Shown: positions 24,010 to 32,939 of the stretch, one piece after another | Position numbering within the stretch: the first letter of the stretch is position 1 | Layout: every line of letters starts with the position of its first letter | Origin: JBOFSQ01 sp051651625 | GTDB lineage: Bacteria; Planctomycetota; Planctomycetia; Pirellulales; Thermoguttaceae | Length of the DNA stretch: 59,576 nucleotides | Reading direction: 5' to 3' | Assembly (NCBI GenBank): GCA_051651625.1 | Contig: JBOFSQ010000091.1 | Location: 1 to 59,576, forward strand | Made by a program: the position numbers and the translations under genes | Notes under the pieces: generated by a model | Databases searched by the model: none | The model's input: only the letters and a program-made list of their open reading frames with translations | Told to the model about the DNA's origin: nothing

Positions 24010-25746
24010 CTACTGCATGAGCAATTCTTGTTTGAGGCATTTCCGCAATAATTTTTCTCGTTCTTTTAGAAACTCGTCGAAGTTAGGAAAGCTCAAATCT
24101 ACATTCGGAATAAAATGCCTCTCTTTGAGTGCTTTTATTTCTTCTTCAGAGCGTCCCTCCGTCAACCATTGCTCAAAATCCATGTCACTTTTTTGTATGT
24201 TAGGAATTGCCTCAAGCAATTGAAGATTGCCGAGATTATTGCACGAAGCAATAAACGACTCAATCTTTTCCACTGGCACTTCTTTCTTTTGCAGCATTGT
24301 CCGGGTAAAGCAACTTTTTGGGAAAGCATGATCGAGGTGGACTCCGTGACTCAAATCGAACCAAGGATAAAGCAACGAAAGGATAAGCAACGTGCTACCC
24401 GAGCCATATTTCGAGTCAATGAGCGAGTCCAAATCATCATCCGTGAACAGTAGCGAACGATTCGTTTTGAAGTGATCGGCTATTTTTTGCGTCGGGAAAG
24501 AACCAGATGTGTTGTTCTTGATTATGTCTCTCATAGGTTTTAGAAAACCGTCTGGGGTGTAACTGAATACCCGCTTGAGCAATACAGAAACCAACCACAG
24601 CTTGATATTCTTTCTGGCATCTCTGTATTTTTCTGATGTCTCAAAACTGTTGGGTAGACCAATGCTTTTCAGATAGTAGGCGATTGGAATCATCGCGTTA
24701 TGAGCTGAAAGATTATCGCGGTTGAATCCAAAACTCGCAATAACTTCCACCGCATCACGAATTGATTGGGCGATTTGCTCCCATTGCCTTTCGATTTCGA
24801 GCACTTTGTCTTTGGTAAAACTATCGACATGGAATCTGATGTCTGGAAAGTCGCAAAGCACAAGACAGGCTTTTAGCACCGTATCTCTGTTGAAATTAAA
24901 GCCTCTTCCAATCACGTTGATGTCTTTGAGAAGACCATCGACATCATCCTTTGCATTGCGTTTTTCCCACTGTGCCATCGTAAACGAAAACAGTAAATCA
25001 GAGTAACTGAGAGCTGTTCCGCCGCTGTTAACGCGAATAAAAATGTCTAAAACTTTGTTCAGATCATCGCGTTCTTCAAGATAGTAGGATATGATTGACT
25101 TGTTGTGAATCACATCGTAGAGACGTGAAAGTCTTGCCGATGCGGTTTTCGATTCGCACAGGTTGTTTTCGTTCAAATAATCAATCACGTTGTCCGTGTC
25201 CTTGATGTCCAGCACATCGCCGACAGGAAACCACCAATGAGCGTCGTCTCGCTTTTGCGATTCTTCTGCCGTCAAAAATTCAAATTCGTACATGCAGCCG
25301 AGTTCCTCATCGTCACATGGAATGCCAAGCAGATTGAGATAGAGCCTTTTCTTGGGGAATGCCGATGGATTGTTATCGCGTCCATAACGTTGTCTGGAAG
25401 AGTAAGACCCTTTTAGGGCCATATACAGGGCGGTTAATCGCTGTTGACCATCCAGCACTGCACGCACTCCATTACCACCACGAATGTCGGATTGTATGGT
25501 GTGATTATTGTCACGTTCGTGATACTCACGCAAAAATTCGTAAAACGTGAACTTTGTTGCCTTTTCTTGCGGAATGTCCCAGAATAAAAAGGTGCTGATT
25601 GGATAGCCTTGCATGATGCTATCAAACAATTTTGCGATTTGCTCTGGCTTCCAGACGAACTCTCGCTGGATGGATGGCAACAGATACCTTCTCTCGTAAA
25701 TATCTGTCACGATTTTGTTAATGGTCAACGGAGTTTGGTATGACAT
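24010..25746 (-). CDS. DUF262 / HNH (GmrSD-like) protein, 578 aa
   Basis: The start at ATG 25746 (MSYQTPLTINK) follows AAAGGAA. The N-terminal DUF262 (ParB/Srx-like) domain shows IQREFVW (residues 26-32) and the signature DGQQRLTALY (99-108). The C-terminal part has an HNH/DUF1524-like motif HLDHAFPKS (470-478) with NNLGNLQLL (503-511). This DUF262-DUF1524 pairing is that of GmrSD-type modification-dependent restriction nucleases and related antiphage proteins (family knowledge). The gene is visibly AT-richer than its neighbours, suggesting transfer. It sits directly behind the truncated dnaE, with a 118-bp gap. Confidence 0.88.
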   Translation of the reverse strand: MSYQTPLTINKIVTDIYERRYLLPSIQREFVWKPEQIAKLFDSIMQGYPISTFLFWDIPQEKATKFTFYEFLREYHERDNNHTIQSDIRGGNGVRAVLDGQQRLTALYMALKGSYSSRQRYGRDNNPSAFPKKRLYLNLLGIPCDDEELGCMYEFEFLTAEESQKRDDAHWWFPVGDVLDIKDTDNVIDYLNENNLCESKTASARLSRLYDVIHNKSIISYYLEERDDLNKVLDIFIRVNSGGTALSYSDLLFSFTMAQWEKRNAKDDVDGLLKDINVIGRGFNFNRDTVLKACLVLCDFPDIRFHVDSFTKDKVLEIERQWEQIAQSIRDAVEVIASFGFNRDNLSAHNAMIPIAYYLKSIGLPNSFETSEKYRDARKNIKLWLVSVLLKRVFSYTPDGFLKPMRDIIKNNTSGSFPTQKIADHFKTNRSLLFTDDDLDSLIDSKYGSGSTLLILSLLYPWFDLSHGVHLDHAFPKSCFTRTMLQKKEVPVEKIESFIASCNNLGNLQLLEAIPNIQKSDMDFEQWLTEGRSEEEIKALKERHFIPNVDLSFPNFDEFLKEREKLLRKCLKQELLMQ

Positions 25747-25864
25747 TGCTTGGGTTCCTTTCAAAAAAGAGTGACACTGGGAAACGAGCGACTTTTGGGT
25801 TTTCACAACCGCAGCGATTCTACTCCCGTTTTCGGTAACGGGCAGGGCGGGCGGTTGGAGGAGT

Positions 25865-28201
25865 TCACTTGCGTGCGGCGGCGAACGCTTCGTGGTAATG
25901 CACTTTCAAATACGCAATCATGTACGCGAGCTGGGCGGAAACCGTCGATTGCGATTTGTTGAAGCCGTAACTGGCGAACTTGTGAATCGTCTCGAAAATT
26001 TCGGTGGCAAGGGTATGCGAGATACCGTTTTCTTTCGCGCCGCAGATGAACGATTCTTGATACTGGTCGATGATGCGCACATTCCGTCTCGCTATCGCTT
26101 TGATACACGAATACGCTTCCGCGAGCGGGATGCCGCCAATACGGTTGATGATAAGCATCACCTGTTCTTGGTAAACCATAACGCCGTGCGTCTCGCCGAG
26201 TATCTCTTCCATCACCGGATGCCGATACTCCGCGCGCCGCCGCCCGTGTTTGGTTTCGATGAATTGATCGAGCATCCCGACATCGAGCGTACTGGGGCGA
26301 TAGAGTGCATTGATGGCGGCAATTTCGCCGAAGTTGTCGGGCTTCAAGCGTTGCAGCACCTTGCGAATTCTGTTGCCTCTAAACGTAAACACGTCTTTCG
26401 TTTCGCCGCGTTGGAAGAGCAATAGTGTCGCGGCGTCGTCAAGAGGGAACGAGTATGGATCGACCGTCTCGCCAGTCGTCTCTTTGATGATGTTGATCGT
26501 CTGTGCAAGAAGCGCGAACGGGCGAAGCCCGATAATGTCCAGCGTGAGAAGTCCTGCCTTCTCGATGTCGTATTTCTGATATTGCGTAATGCGTTCGCCG
26601 TTTCGATTGATGGTGAGCGGGAGATGTTCGACGAGCGGGGCATCGGAAATCACGATAGCACAATGGTGCGTCCTCACCAAGAGTGGCAGTCCTTCACACT
26701 TCGTCGCGCAGTCGAGGAGCGTCTTGACATCGGATTCTGTGTCGTATCGTTTCGAGAGTTTAGAAACGGAGTAGATGGCAATGCTAATGTCGTGCCAATC
26801 GATGAGTTCTGTGATCTCGTTGACTTTTGCAAGTGGCATTTCGAGAACACGACCAACATCTTTGACCGCGCCTTTCGCTCGCATCTTGCTGAACGTCCCG
26901 ATGCGCGCGACGCTCTCGGCACCATACTTTTCGCAGACATACGCGACCACTTTGTCACGCTGCTGGATGTCTAAATCGATGTCAATATCGGGAGCTTCGA
27001 CGCGGTTGTCGTCAAGAAAGCGTTCAAAGAGAAGGCCGTATTGAAGCGGACAGACGTGTGACATGTAGAGCGCGTAACAGACCAGCGCGCCGATGCAGCT
27101 TCCGCGTGCGGTGTGATAAATCCCGCGTTCTTCGGCGAAACGCACCATGTCCCACACAATCAAAAAGTAGTTAACGAATCCGAGTTTTTCGATCACGCCG
27201 AGTTCGCGGTTGAGACGCGCGAGAACTTCTTCTGAAAGTTCACCGCCAACGTTCTCGTCGTGCCAGCGATACGGAACATTTGCGTAACGTTTGCGCAAAC
27301 CTTCGAGACAGAGCCGCCGCAAAAACTCCGCCGACGTTTCACCGCTTGGCGGTGCGAACGTCGGAAAATATCGTTTCGTGAGATCGAGTTGGCAGTTGCA
27401 CCTGTCGGCGATTTCGAGTGTTCGCGTGATGGCGGCGTTGTGTGTCGGTAGCACGCGGAGCATTTTGTCGCGGTCTTTGAGGTAATGCCCTTCCGTGCCT
27501 GCCCGCCTCCGCGGCGCATCGCTGATTGTGGTGTTCGTCTCGATGCAAATCAGCAGGTCTTGGATTTCGTCGTCGCCGCGATTGACGTAATGCACATTAT
27601 TCGTAGCGACGGTGTCGATGCCGAGTTTTTCGGCGACGGCAACGCTTGCGTCGAGAATCGACTTTTGAAACGGTTTGCCTGCGTTCATCAGCTCGATATA
27701 GTACCGGTCGCCGAAGAGATTGGCGTACCACGCGGCGACATCGGTTGCCGTTTGCAGCGAGGCGTCGTTTTGCGTGGCGCGGGCGAGTTCGCTCTTGTTG
27801 CACCCGCTCAAACAGATTATCCCTTCGTTGTATTCGGTGAGCAATTCGCGGTCGATGCGCGGTTTGTAGTACATTCCTTCGAGGTACGCGAGCGACGAGA
27901 GTTTTATCAGATTTTTGTAACCGGCGTGGTTCATTGCGAGGAGCGTGAGGTGCGTAAAGTCTTTGCTACTGTGGTCGAACCGACTTCCAGTGGCGACATA
28001 CGCTTCCATTCCGAGAATCGGCTTGACGCCAACTTTGATCGCCTCTTGATAGAACTCCAAAACGCCGTAAAGATTTCCGTGGTCGGTGATAGCGAGTGCG
28101 GGCATTTCCAATTCTTTGGCACGCCGCAGCAAGTCGCCGATTTTTCCGACACCATCGAAGAACGAATACGGTGTGTGCGTGTGCAAGTGAACGAATGACA
28201 T
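25865..28201 (-). CDS. DnaE-type DNA polymerase III alpha, core only (778 aa)
   Basis: The start at ATG 28201 (MSFVHLHTHTPYSFFDG) follows GAGGAGG. An N-terminal PHP domain with apparently intact metal ligands (HLHTHT, FFDG, ITDHG, GMEAY) precedes the C-family polymerase core. The three catalytic aspartates are in PDIDIDLD (about 405-409) and LLTLDIIGLR (about 555). RGSCIGALVCYAL and FNKSQSTVSAQL are also present. The protein ends right after that fingers helix (HEAFAAARK), whereas full DnaE proteins run about 370 residues further with helix-hairpin-helix, clamp-binding, OB and tau-binding parts. No continuation is found in any frame downstream. It is probably an accessory or specialised polymerase, or a truncated second copy; it is unlikely to be the replicative enzyme. 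Confidence 0.88.
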   Translation of the reverse strand: MSFVHLHTHTPYSFFDGVGKIGDLLRRAKELEMPALAITDHGNLYGVLEFYQEAIKVGVKPILGMEAYVATGSRFDHSSKDFTHLTLLAMNHAGYKNLIKLSSLAYLEGMYYKPRIDRELLTEYNEGIICLSGCNKSELARATQNDASLQTATDVAAWYANLFGDRYYIELMNAGKPFQKSILDASVAVAEKLGIDTVATNNVHYVNRGDDEIQDLLICIETNTTISDAPRRRAGTEGHYLKDRDKMLRVLPTHNAAITRTLEIADRCNCQLDLTKRYFPTFAPPSGETSAEFLRRLCLEGLRKRYANVPYRWHDENVGGELSEEVLARLNRELGVIEKLGFVNYFLIVWDMVRFAEERGIYHTARGSCIGALVCYALYMSHVCPLQYGLLFERFLDDNRVEAPDIDIDLDIQQRDKVVAYVCEKYGAESVARIGTFSKMRAKGAVKDVGRVLEMPLAKVNEITELIDWHDISIAIYSVSKLSKRYDTESDVKTLLDCATKCEGLPLLVRTHHCAIVISDAPLVEHLPLTINRNGERITQYQKYDIEKAGLLTLDIIGLRPFALLAQTINIIKETTGETVDPYSFPLDDAATLLLFQRGETKDVFTFRGNRIRKVLQRLKPDNFGEIAAINALYRPSTLDVGMLDQFIETKHGRRRAEYRHPVMEEILGETHGVMVYQEQVMLIINRIGGIPLAEAYSCIKAIARRNVRIIDQYQESFICGAKENGISHTLATEIFETIHKFASYGFNKSQSTVSAQLAYMIAYLKVHYHEAFAAARK

Positions 28202-28211
28202 AGAGCCTCCT

Positions 28212-28395
28212 CGTGGTTTTGTGGTGTGCAACGCGATAACTCATCTGCGTTTGCGTGGAATTATACACCGCGCGGAATTGCTCGTCAAACTGCGGCTGGC
28301 GGTGCGTGTCATGGCGGGCGAAAAACACGGCGTTTCGTGGTCGTTGACACGATGGACACAATGGACGGGATGGACACGATAGACAAATACCAAGG
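28212..28395. repeat. duplicated promoter-leader segment E, copy 2
   Basis: The upstream region of dnaE is homologous to 23395-23581 (see copy 1). The shared parts end in GACACGATGGAC-type units followed by GACAAATACCAAG. The rest of the 28202-28564 gap has no coding potential. Confidence 0.65.
28260..28288 (-). promoter_or_regulatory. strong sigma70-type promoter of the short dnaE
   Basis: On the minus strand TTGACG (28288-28283), a 17-bp spacer, and a perfect TATAAT (28265-28260). The leader is about 52 nt, with GAGGAGG before the ATG at 28201. It is homologous to the promoter at 23455-23483. Confidence 0.8.
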
Positions 28396-28501
28396 CCAAC
28401 GTCCATTGCGTCTATCAAGCGCGATTTGAAGCTCGAAGTCTAGGCAAACTAGGCGGAATCGGTGACATGCGGCGAGACTTAAGTGATTGCGAAGGCAGTG
28501 A

Positions 28502-28529
28502 ATCGTAGACCGCTATCGAAAAGAGTCAA
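28502..28529 (-). promoter_or_regulatory. promoter-like copy of the uvrB box
   Basis: TTGACT (28529-28524), 16-bp spacer, TACGAT (28507-28502) on the minus strand. About 20 of the bases between and around the boxes match those of the uvrB promoter (22538-22565). It could give a second, longer dnaE transcript. Confidence 0.4.
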
Positions 28530-28564
28530 CCGCGCACGCAATCTCTCCCGATTAAGCATAGTAT

Positions 28565-29212
28565 ATGAGTGAGGTGATTGAGTTTGGATTTATCACCGTC
28601 AGCCACTACGAGTCGCAGGGGCTGGTTGGTGGACTTCTTGTTCTAAATAAGTTGGGGCGTCCGTGTGAGTTCCATTGTACGGTGCCGGTGCGCGCGAGCC
28701 GCGCGCAGGAAGTTCTGTACGGTAACACGCTCGCCCCGTTTTTGTGCGGCGAACAGATTGCACAAACGCTTCTGGCCAAGGCACGCGCGAGTCGTCAGTT
28801 AGAATATGTCTTCACCGACACCGCTGCGGTTCTTGCTGCTGCGCCGCTTGTTGATGTTGTACTCGTGTACGTCCCCGACGGTGCCCGCGCCGCAGCGGCT
28901 CCAGTGGCAACGACGGTGCAACCCGTCGAAGAGGTGCAAAAATCGCTGGTCTCGTTCGGTTTGCAACGAGTTGAGACTTCTGACGACAGTTGCGTGAACG
29001 AATCGGTTGTAGTTGATGTCGCTGGCGTCGCGCCCGAACACTGGAAGAGTGTGATGATCGGTCGCCGCAGCGCATCTATCGCCGCAGACTCGCTCGAAGA
29101 AGCAAACGCTATCGCCGAACAAATCGCAACCGTCACCGCACTCGTTGACCTCGCCGAACCGTTCACGCGCCTCCGACTCGCCATCGACGAAACACAAAAG
29201 GAAGCCGCGTGA
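28565..29212 (+). CDS. hypothetical protein, 215 aa
   Basis: The family is not recognised. It starts at ATG 28565 (MSEVIEFGFITVSHY) and ends in GTGA, overlapping the SNF2 helicase start by 4 nt, so the two are translated as a unit. The N-terminal part (residues 5-75) has a beta-rich pattern; CGEQIAQTLL and a long alternating Ala/Val stretch follow. It probably works with the helicase (context inference only). No Shine-Dalgarno is visible; a TAGTAT box sits just before the ATG. Confidence 0.75.
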   Translation: MSEVIEFGFITVSHYESQGLVGGLLVLNKLGRPCEFHCTVPVRASRAQEVLYGNTLAPFLCGEQIAQTLLAKARASRQLEYVFTDTAAVLAAAPLVDVVLVYVPDGARAAAAPVATTVQPVEEVQKSLVSFGLQRVETSDDSCVNESVVVDVAGVAPEHWKSVMIGRRSASIAADSLEEANAIAEQIATVTALVDLAEPFTRLRLAIDETQKEAA

Positions 29213-30915
29213 ACACATTTTCTGACTTGCCAACATTGCCATCGCCACTGCGAGTCGTGTCGTCGTTGCCGCCGTCGCCAAACGCGGTTGCGGTTCACAC
29301 GCTTGCGGTTGGTCGTCCGCGTCGCGTGCAGACGCGGAGTTGGCGATTCGTTGCGGTTGCCGAAACGTTTACGCAAACCACGCCGCCGAAAGAAACGCAC
29401 AGTCCGCCGCCGCAGGTCGCGCACGAAGAGCCACTTTTTCTCGAAGGTCAGGTCACGCGGATTCACGTTCCGCGCGACGCGATCAAGATTCAAGACCGAT
29501 TGAGTTACATTCTTCAGCCGCCGATAGAAGCGATACTGCGAATCCCGACGCTGGAGATGCCGTTTGAACCGTTTCCGTATCAGCGGCAAGGCGTTGCGTT
29601 TCTCTACAGTGCGGAGTTTGCGATTCTCGCCGACGAGATGGGACTCGGCAAAACGATGCAAGCGATCACGGCGATTCGTCTCTTGCTGCGAACGGGCGAG
29701 TTGCGTTCGGTGCTACTTGTTTGTCCGAAACCGCTGGTCACAAATTGGAAGCGCGAGTTTCAGATGTGGGCACCGGAGATCGCCGTTGAAGTGATCGAAG
29801 GGAATCCAGTGCGTCGCCAGTGGCTTTGGCAGAAGGCGACAGTTCCAGTGCGAATCGCAAACTACGAACTTCTCGCCCGTGACCAAGAGTTTTTTGACCG
29901 GCCAACTTCTGTTGGCGGACACACGTTTGATTTGGTTGTGCTTGACGAGTCGCAGCGGATCAAGAATCAGTCAGCGACAACGTCGCACGCAGCCCGCGCG
30001 ATTCCTCGACGCCGCAACTGGGCACTCACCGGAACTCCCGTCGAAAACTCGCAAGAAGACCTCGTCGGCATATTTGAATTCTTGTCGCCCGGATTTCTCG
30101 ATTCTGGACTCAAGGCGTCGGAAGTGGCAGATGTTGTTGGTGATCACATTCTTCGTCGATCAAAAGACGACGCGAATCTTGGTCTGCCGCCGAAGACGGT
30201 ACGCGATGCACACCTTGAGTTAACCGACGCACAAATGACGACTTACAAAGAGGTCGAGGAAGCGGGTGCGACGCGGCTTTCCGAACTCGGTGACGCGCTC
30301 TCGGTGCAAAACGTTTTTGAACTTGTGATTCGTCTCAAGCAGATTTGCAACTTCGATCCGATCTCTGGCGAGAGTGCAAAACTTGAACGTCTCGTTGCCG
30401 ACTTGAGCGAAGTCGCCGCGAGTGGACGCAAGGCGATCATTTTTAGTCAGTGGGTTGAAACACTGTTGCGTTTGCGCGAACCACTGGCGCGATTTAATCC
30501 TGTTGAGTATCACGGACGCATTCCGTCCTCGCAGCGTGATGGCGTTATCGAAAAGTTTCGCAACGACGCCGATTGCCATGTGATTATGATGAGTTATGGT
30601 GCGGGGAGCGTCGGTCTCAACCTGCAATTTGCGGAGTACGTTTTCCTGTTTGATCGCTGGTGGAATCCGGCGGTTGAAGACCAAGCGATCAATCGTGCGC
30701 ACCGTATCGGCGCGAAGGGTGCGGTGACGGTGACGCGGTTTATTGCCGTCGATACGGTCGAAGAGCGGATCGACCGCGTTTTGCAAGAAAAGCGCGAACT
30801 GTCGGAGCTTGTTCTATCTGGTGCGCGCGGGATGAATCACTCCGTCGGCATGAACCAAGACGAAATCTTCAGCCTCTTCAATCTCAAGAAACCGGTACGA
30901 AAAATGGTGGCGTAA
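29209..30915 (+). CDS. SNF2-family DEAD/DEAH-box helicase
   Basis: A 568-aa SNF2/RapA-type translocase, start GTG at 29209, coupled to the preceding gene by a 4-nt overlap. N-terminal 110 residues are a Pro-rich unknown extension. The motor begins with YQRQGVAFLYS, Walker A DEMGLGKTMQA, Walker B variant VVLDESQRIKN (DESQ instead of DEAH), GTPVEN, then motifs IV-VI including GSVGLNLQFAEYVFLFD and AINRAHRIGAKG. It is likely a dsDNA-translocating ATPase acting on protein-DNA complexes. The target is unknown. Confidence 0.92.
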   Translation: MNTFSDLPTLPSPLRVVSSLPPSPNAVAVHTLAVGRPRRVQTRSWRFVAVAETFTQTTPPKETHSPPPQVAHEEPLFLEGQVTRIHVPRDAIKIQDRLSYILQPPIEAILRIPTLEMPFEPFPYQRQGVAFLYSAEFAILADEMGLGKTMQAITAIRLLLRTGELRSVLLVCPKPLVTNWKREFQMWAPEIAVEVIEGNPVRRQWLWQKATVPVRIANYELLARDQEFFDRPTSVGGHTFDLVVLDESQRIKNQSATTSHAARAIPRRRNWALTGTPVENSQEDLVGIFEFLSPGFLDSGLKASEVADVVGDHILRRSKDDANLGLPPKTVRDAHLELTDAQMTTYKEVEEAGATRLSELGDALSVQNVFELVIRLKQICNFDPISGESAKLERLVADLSEVAASGRKAIIFSQWVETLLRLREPLARFNPVEYHGRIPSSQRDGVIEKFRNDADCHVIMMSYGAGSVGLNLQFAEYVFLFDRWWNPAVEDQAINRAHRIGAKGAVTVTRFIAVDTVEERIDRVLQEKRELSELVLSGARGMNHSVGMNQDEIFSLFNLKKPVRKMVA

Positions 30916-30929
30916 ACCGCACGCATCGG

Positions 30930-31027
30930 ACCCGTTACGGGTCAATGTGTAGGTTTCGCCATCCGTTGTACCGCAGCCTCGTTGGGCCGCCACTGTTTTT
31001 GGTACAGGGAATTCAAACCGTCTTGAG
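30930..31027 (-). repeat. interspersed repeat B, copy 2 (inverted)
   Basis: Reverse orientation of the 9843-9954 repeat: it begins ACCCGTTACGGGT and ends AATTCAAACCGTCTTGAG. It sits between the SNF2 gene and tRNA-Thr. Confidence 0.65.
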
Positions 31028-31033
31028 CATAGA

Positions 31034-31106
31034 AGCCCGCGGGGGGAATCGAACCCTCAACCTCAGCTTTACGAAAGCTGCGCTCTGCCAGTTGAGCTAC
31101 GCGGGC
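31034..31106 (-). tRNA. tRNA-Thr(CGU)
   Basis: The minus strand folds into a cloverleaf. The acceptor is GCCCGCG/CGCGGGC; the D-arm is GCTC..GAGC. The anticodon arm is CAGCT-TTCGTAA-AGCTG, giving anticodon CGT (Thr). The T-arm GAGGG-TTCGATT-CCCCC has one imperfect pair. No 3' CCA is encoded. Confidence 0.93.
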
Positions 31107-31172
31107 ATTTGAGCAAGGCAAGACACCAAAGAATCGCGGACTATCGACAATCTTCGGCACGCAAACAAGCCA

Positions 31173-32714
31173 TCACGAAATCTTGGCACTAGGGTCAATC
31201 CGACGAGTCTCGGCCATCTCGCGTCCGACCGCACGCAGGTCGTCCTCGGTCGCTGTAGCCATATCGGCGTCATTGCTTTGTGTAAAGATCGCCAAGTCGA
31301 GTGACTCCTCTTGTTGCGTCGAGATCGGCAACTCGAACGGCACTTCCGTCACCTTCGCTTCGGAGACAATGCGTGCGATCACCTTTCGTTCGACAATCTG
31401 ATTTCGCAAGATGTCGGTTTCGCCAGACTGCTCGATGTGTTTCTGCATCCGACGAAGTGAGACGCCCTGCTGTCTTGCGATCATACGCATCTCAAGATCG
31501 TAATCGGCCTCCGTGGCGTCGATCAGTTCGGCCTCGCCAATCTTTTCCAAAACGAAATGCTCTTTGAGAGCTTGAGTTACAGTGGTTCGTGCGTTCTGAC
31601 GGACGTGATTGATCTGTGACTGAATGAAGTCGTCGGGATAACCACTTCGCTGAAGTTCCAAGACAACACGGCGTATCTCACGGTCGGTCTGGCGTCGCAA
31701 CAGTCGCGGCGGAATCTCCCATGTCGCAGCGACGGTGAGCTTTCCGATGACTTGTTTCCGTAAACGACGATTCTGTTCGTACTGAAGCTGCTGTTGCAGC
31801 ACACCGAGTAACCCCTGCCGCAACTCCTCGACAGTGCTTACGCCAAGTCGCTCAAGAATCTCTTTTTGCTCGTCGCCACCTTCCTCGATCCGAATCTCTT
31901 CCGGTTCAAAGACTTCGAGGACGGAAATAACCACAGTGACAGTCTTGCCCGCCATCGACTCGTCGATAGTGTCGCTGGAGAGAGTAACCGTCGTGGTCCG
32001 TTTTTCGCCGCGGCACACGCCCTTCATCAACTCGTCAAACTTTTCAATGACACCGTCGTGGAACGTGAGCTTCTCGCGGACACAAACCCGTTCGATTTCA
32101 GACGTGTGAAACACTGTTCCGCTCTCGTCCGAGAACTGGAAACGGACTTCAAGGAAGTCGCCCGTGGCCGCACCACCCGACTTAACGCGAACTATGTCGT
32201 TGTTCCGCATAACTTCGCGGACAGCCTTGTCGATGTCGGCGTCGTCAAACTGGCGCGACGGTTTGACCAACTCCATCCCCTTCCATTCTGGGAGGTCGAA
32301 GACTGGGCGTACTTCAAGGTCAAACGTGAAAACAAATGGGCCACTCTCAGGGAGGGTGATAAGATCGAAGCTGAACTGCGGCTCGCCGATTGGCGTGACC
32401 GACCCTTCTTTCGAGAAGGTGTCAAGGGCATCGACGACCAGCGCAGACTTTACGCGGTCAGCGACTTCCTTGCGGAAACGACGTTCGAGGAGGTCGCGCG
32501 GTGCCTTTCCGGGGCGAAAACCCGGAACGTGGGCACCATCGGCCAAAGTATTGAACTCGCGTGTGAAGTAGCGAGCTACCTCCGACTCCGAAATAGTCAG
32601 AGTCACACGGCGTTCACACGCCCCAGTTTCTTCGATTTGCGAAGAAACTTCGAGCATCGGCTGCTGATCGGAAAGTTCGGAAGCGTCCACAATGGAGGGA
32701 GTCACGTCAGACAT
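31173..32714 (-). CDS. tig: trigger factor
   Basis: Ribosome-associated chaperone. The start at 32714 (MSDVTPSIVDAS) is chosen because the longer frame runs through the tRNA-Gly gene. The N-terminal ribosome-binding domain has the signature region FRPGKAPRDLLERRF (GFRxGKxP type) near residue 65. A PPIase-like middle segment (about 170-260: GDFLEVRFQF, CRGEKRTTTV) and the long C-terminal helical arms follow. The length of 513 aa exceeds the usual 430-450, with a weakly conserved extended N- and C-terminal tail. tRNA-Gly lies 107 bp upstream and tRNA-Thr 66 bp downstream on the same strand. No Shine-Dalgarno is visible. Confidence 0.9.
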   Translation of the reverse strand: MSDVTPSIVDASELSDQQPMLEVSSQIEETGACERRVTLTISESEVARYFTREFNTLADGAHVPGFRPGKAPRDLLERRFRKEVADRVKSALVVDALDTFSKEGSVTPIGEPQFSFDLITLPESGPFVFTFDLEVRPVFDLPEWKGMELVKPSRQFDDADIDKAVREVMRNNDIVRVKSGGAATGDFLEVRFQFSDESGTVFHTSEIERVCVREKLTFHDGVIEKFDELMKGVCRGEKRTTTVTLSSDTIDESMAGKTVTVVISVLEVFEPEEIRIEEGGDEQKEILERLGVSTVEELRQGLLGVLQQQLQYEQNRRLRKQVIGKLTVAATWEIPPRLLRRQTDREIRRVVLELQRSGYPDDFIQSQINHVRQNARTTVTQALKEHFVLEKIGEAELIDATEADYDLEMRMIARQQGVSLRRMQKHIEQSGETDILRNQIVERKVIARIVSEAKVTEVPFELPISTQQEESLDLAIFTQSNDADMATATEDDLRAVGREMAETRRIDPSAKIS

Positions 32715-32821
32715 AGAACGTTTTGGCGAAAGGGAAACCAACACAACCAGAGAAGAAGCTCTGAGTCGGTCCGCAGAAGCGCAGCGATAACTGTTACGCA
32801 GAACAGCGTCACTACCAAAAG

Positions 32822-32894
32822 AGCGGGCGAACGGGTTCGAACCGTCGACAACGACGTTGGCAACGTCGTGCTCTACCAACTGAGCTACGCCCGC
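32822..32894 (-). tRNA. tRNA-Gly(GCC)
   Basis: A cloverleaf on the minus strand: acceptor GCGGGCG/CGCCCGC, D-arm GCTC..GAGC. The anticodon arm is CGACG-TTGCCAA-CGTCG with anticodon GCC. The T-arm is GACGG-TTCGAAC-CCGTT (one G-T pair). No CCA is encoded. It is located between ribF and tig. Confidence 0.95.
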
Positions 32895-32939
32895 ATCAAG
32901 ACTGACAGACCCAAGCTGAGTCAAAACACGGCGGGCATT

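Noticed and set aside
28318..28420. GGACACGATGGAC short repeats as possible iterons of an origin
   Set aside because: Few, imperfect units, no DnaA boxes or replication genes nearby; better explained as part of duplicated segment E.
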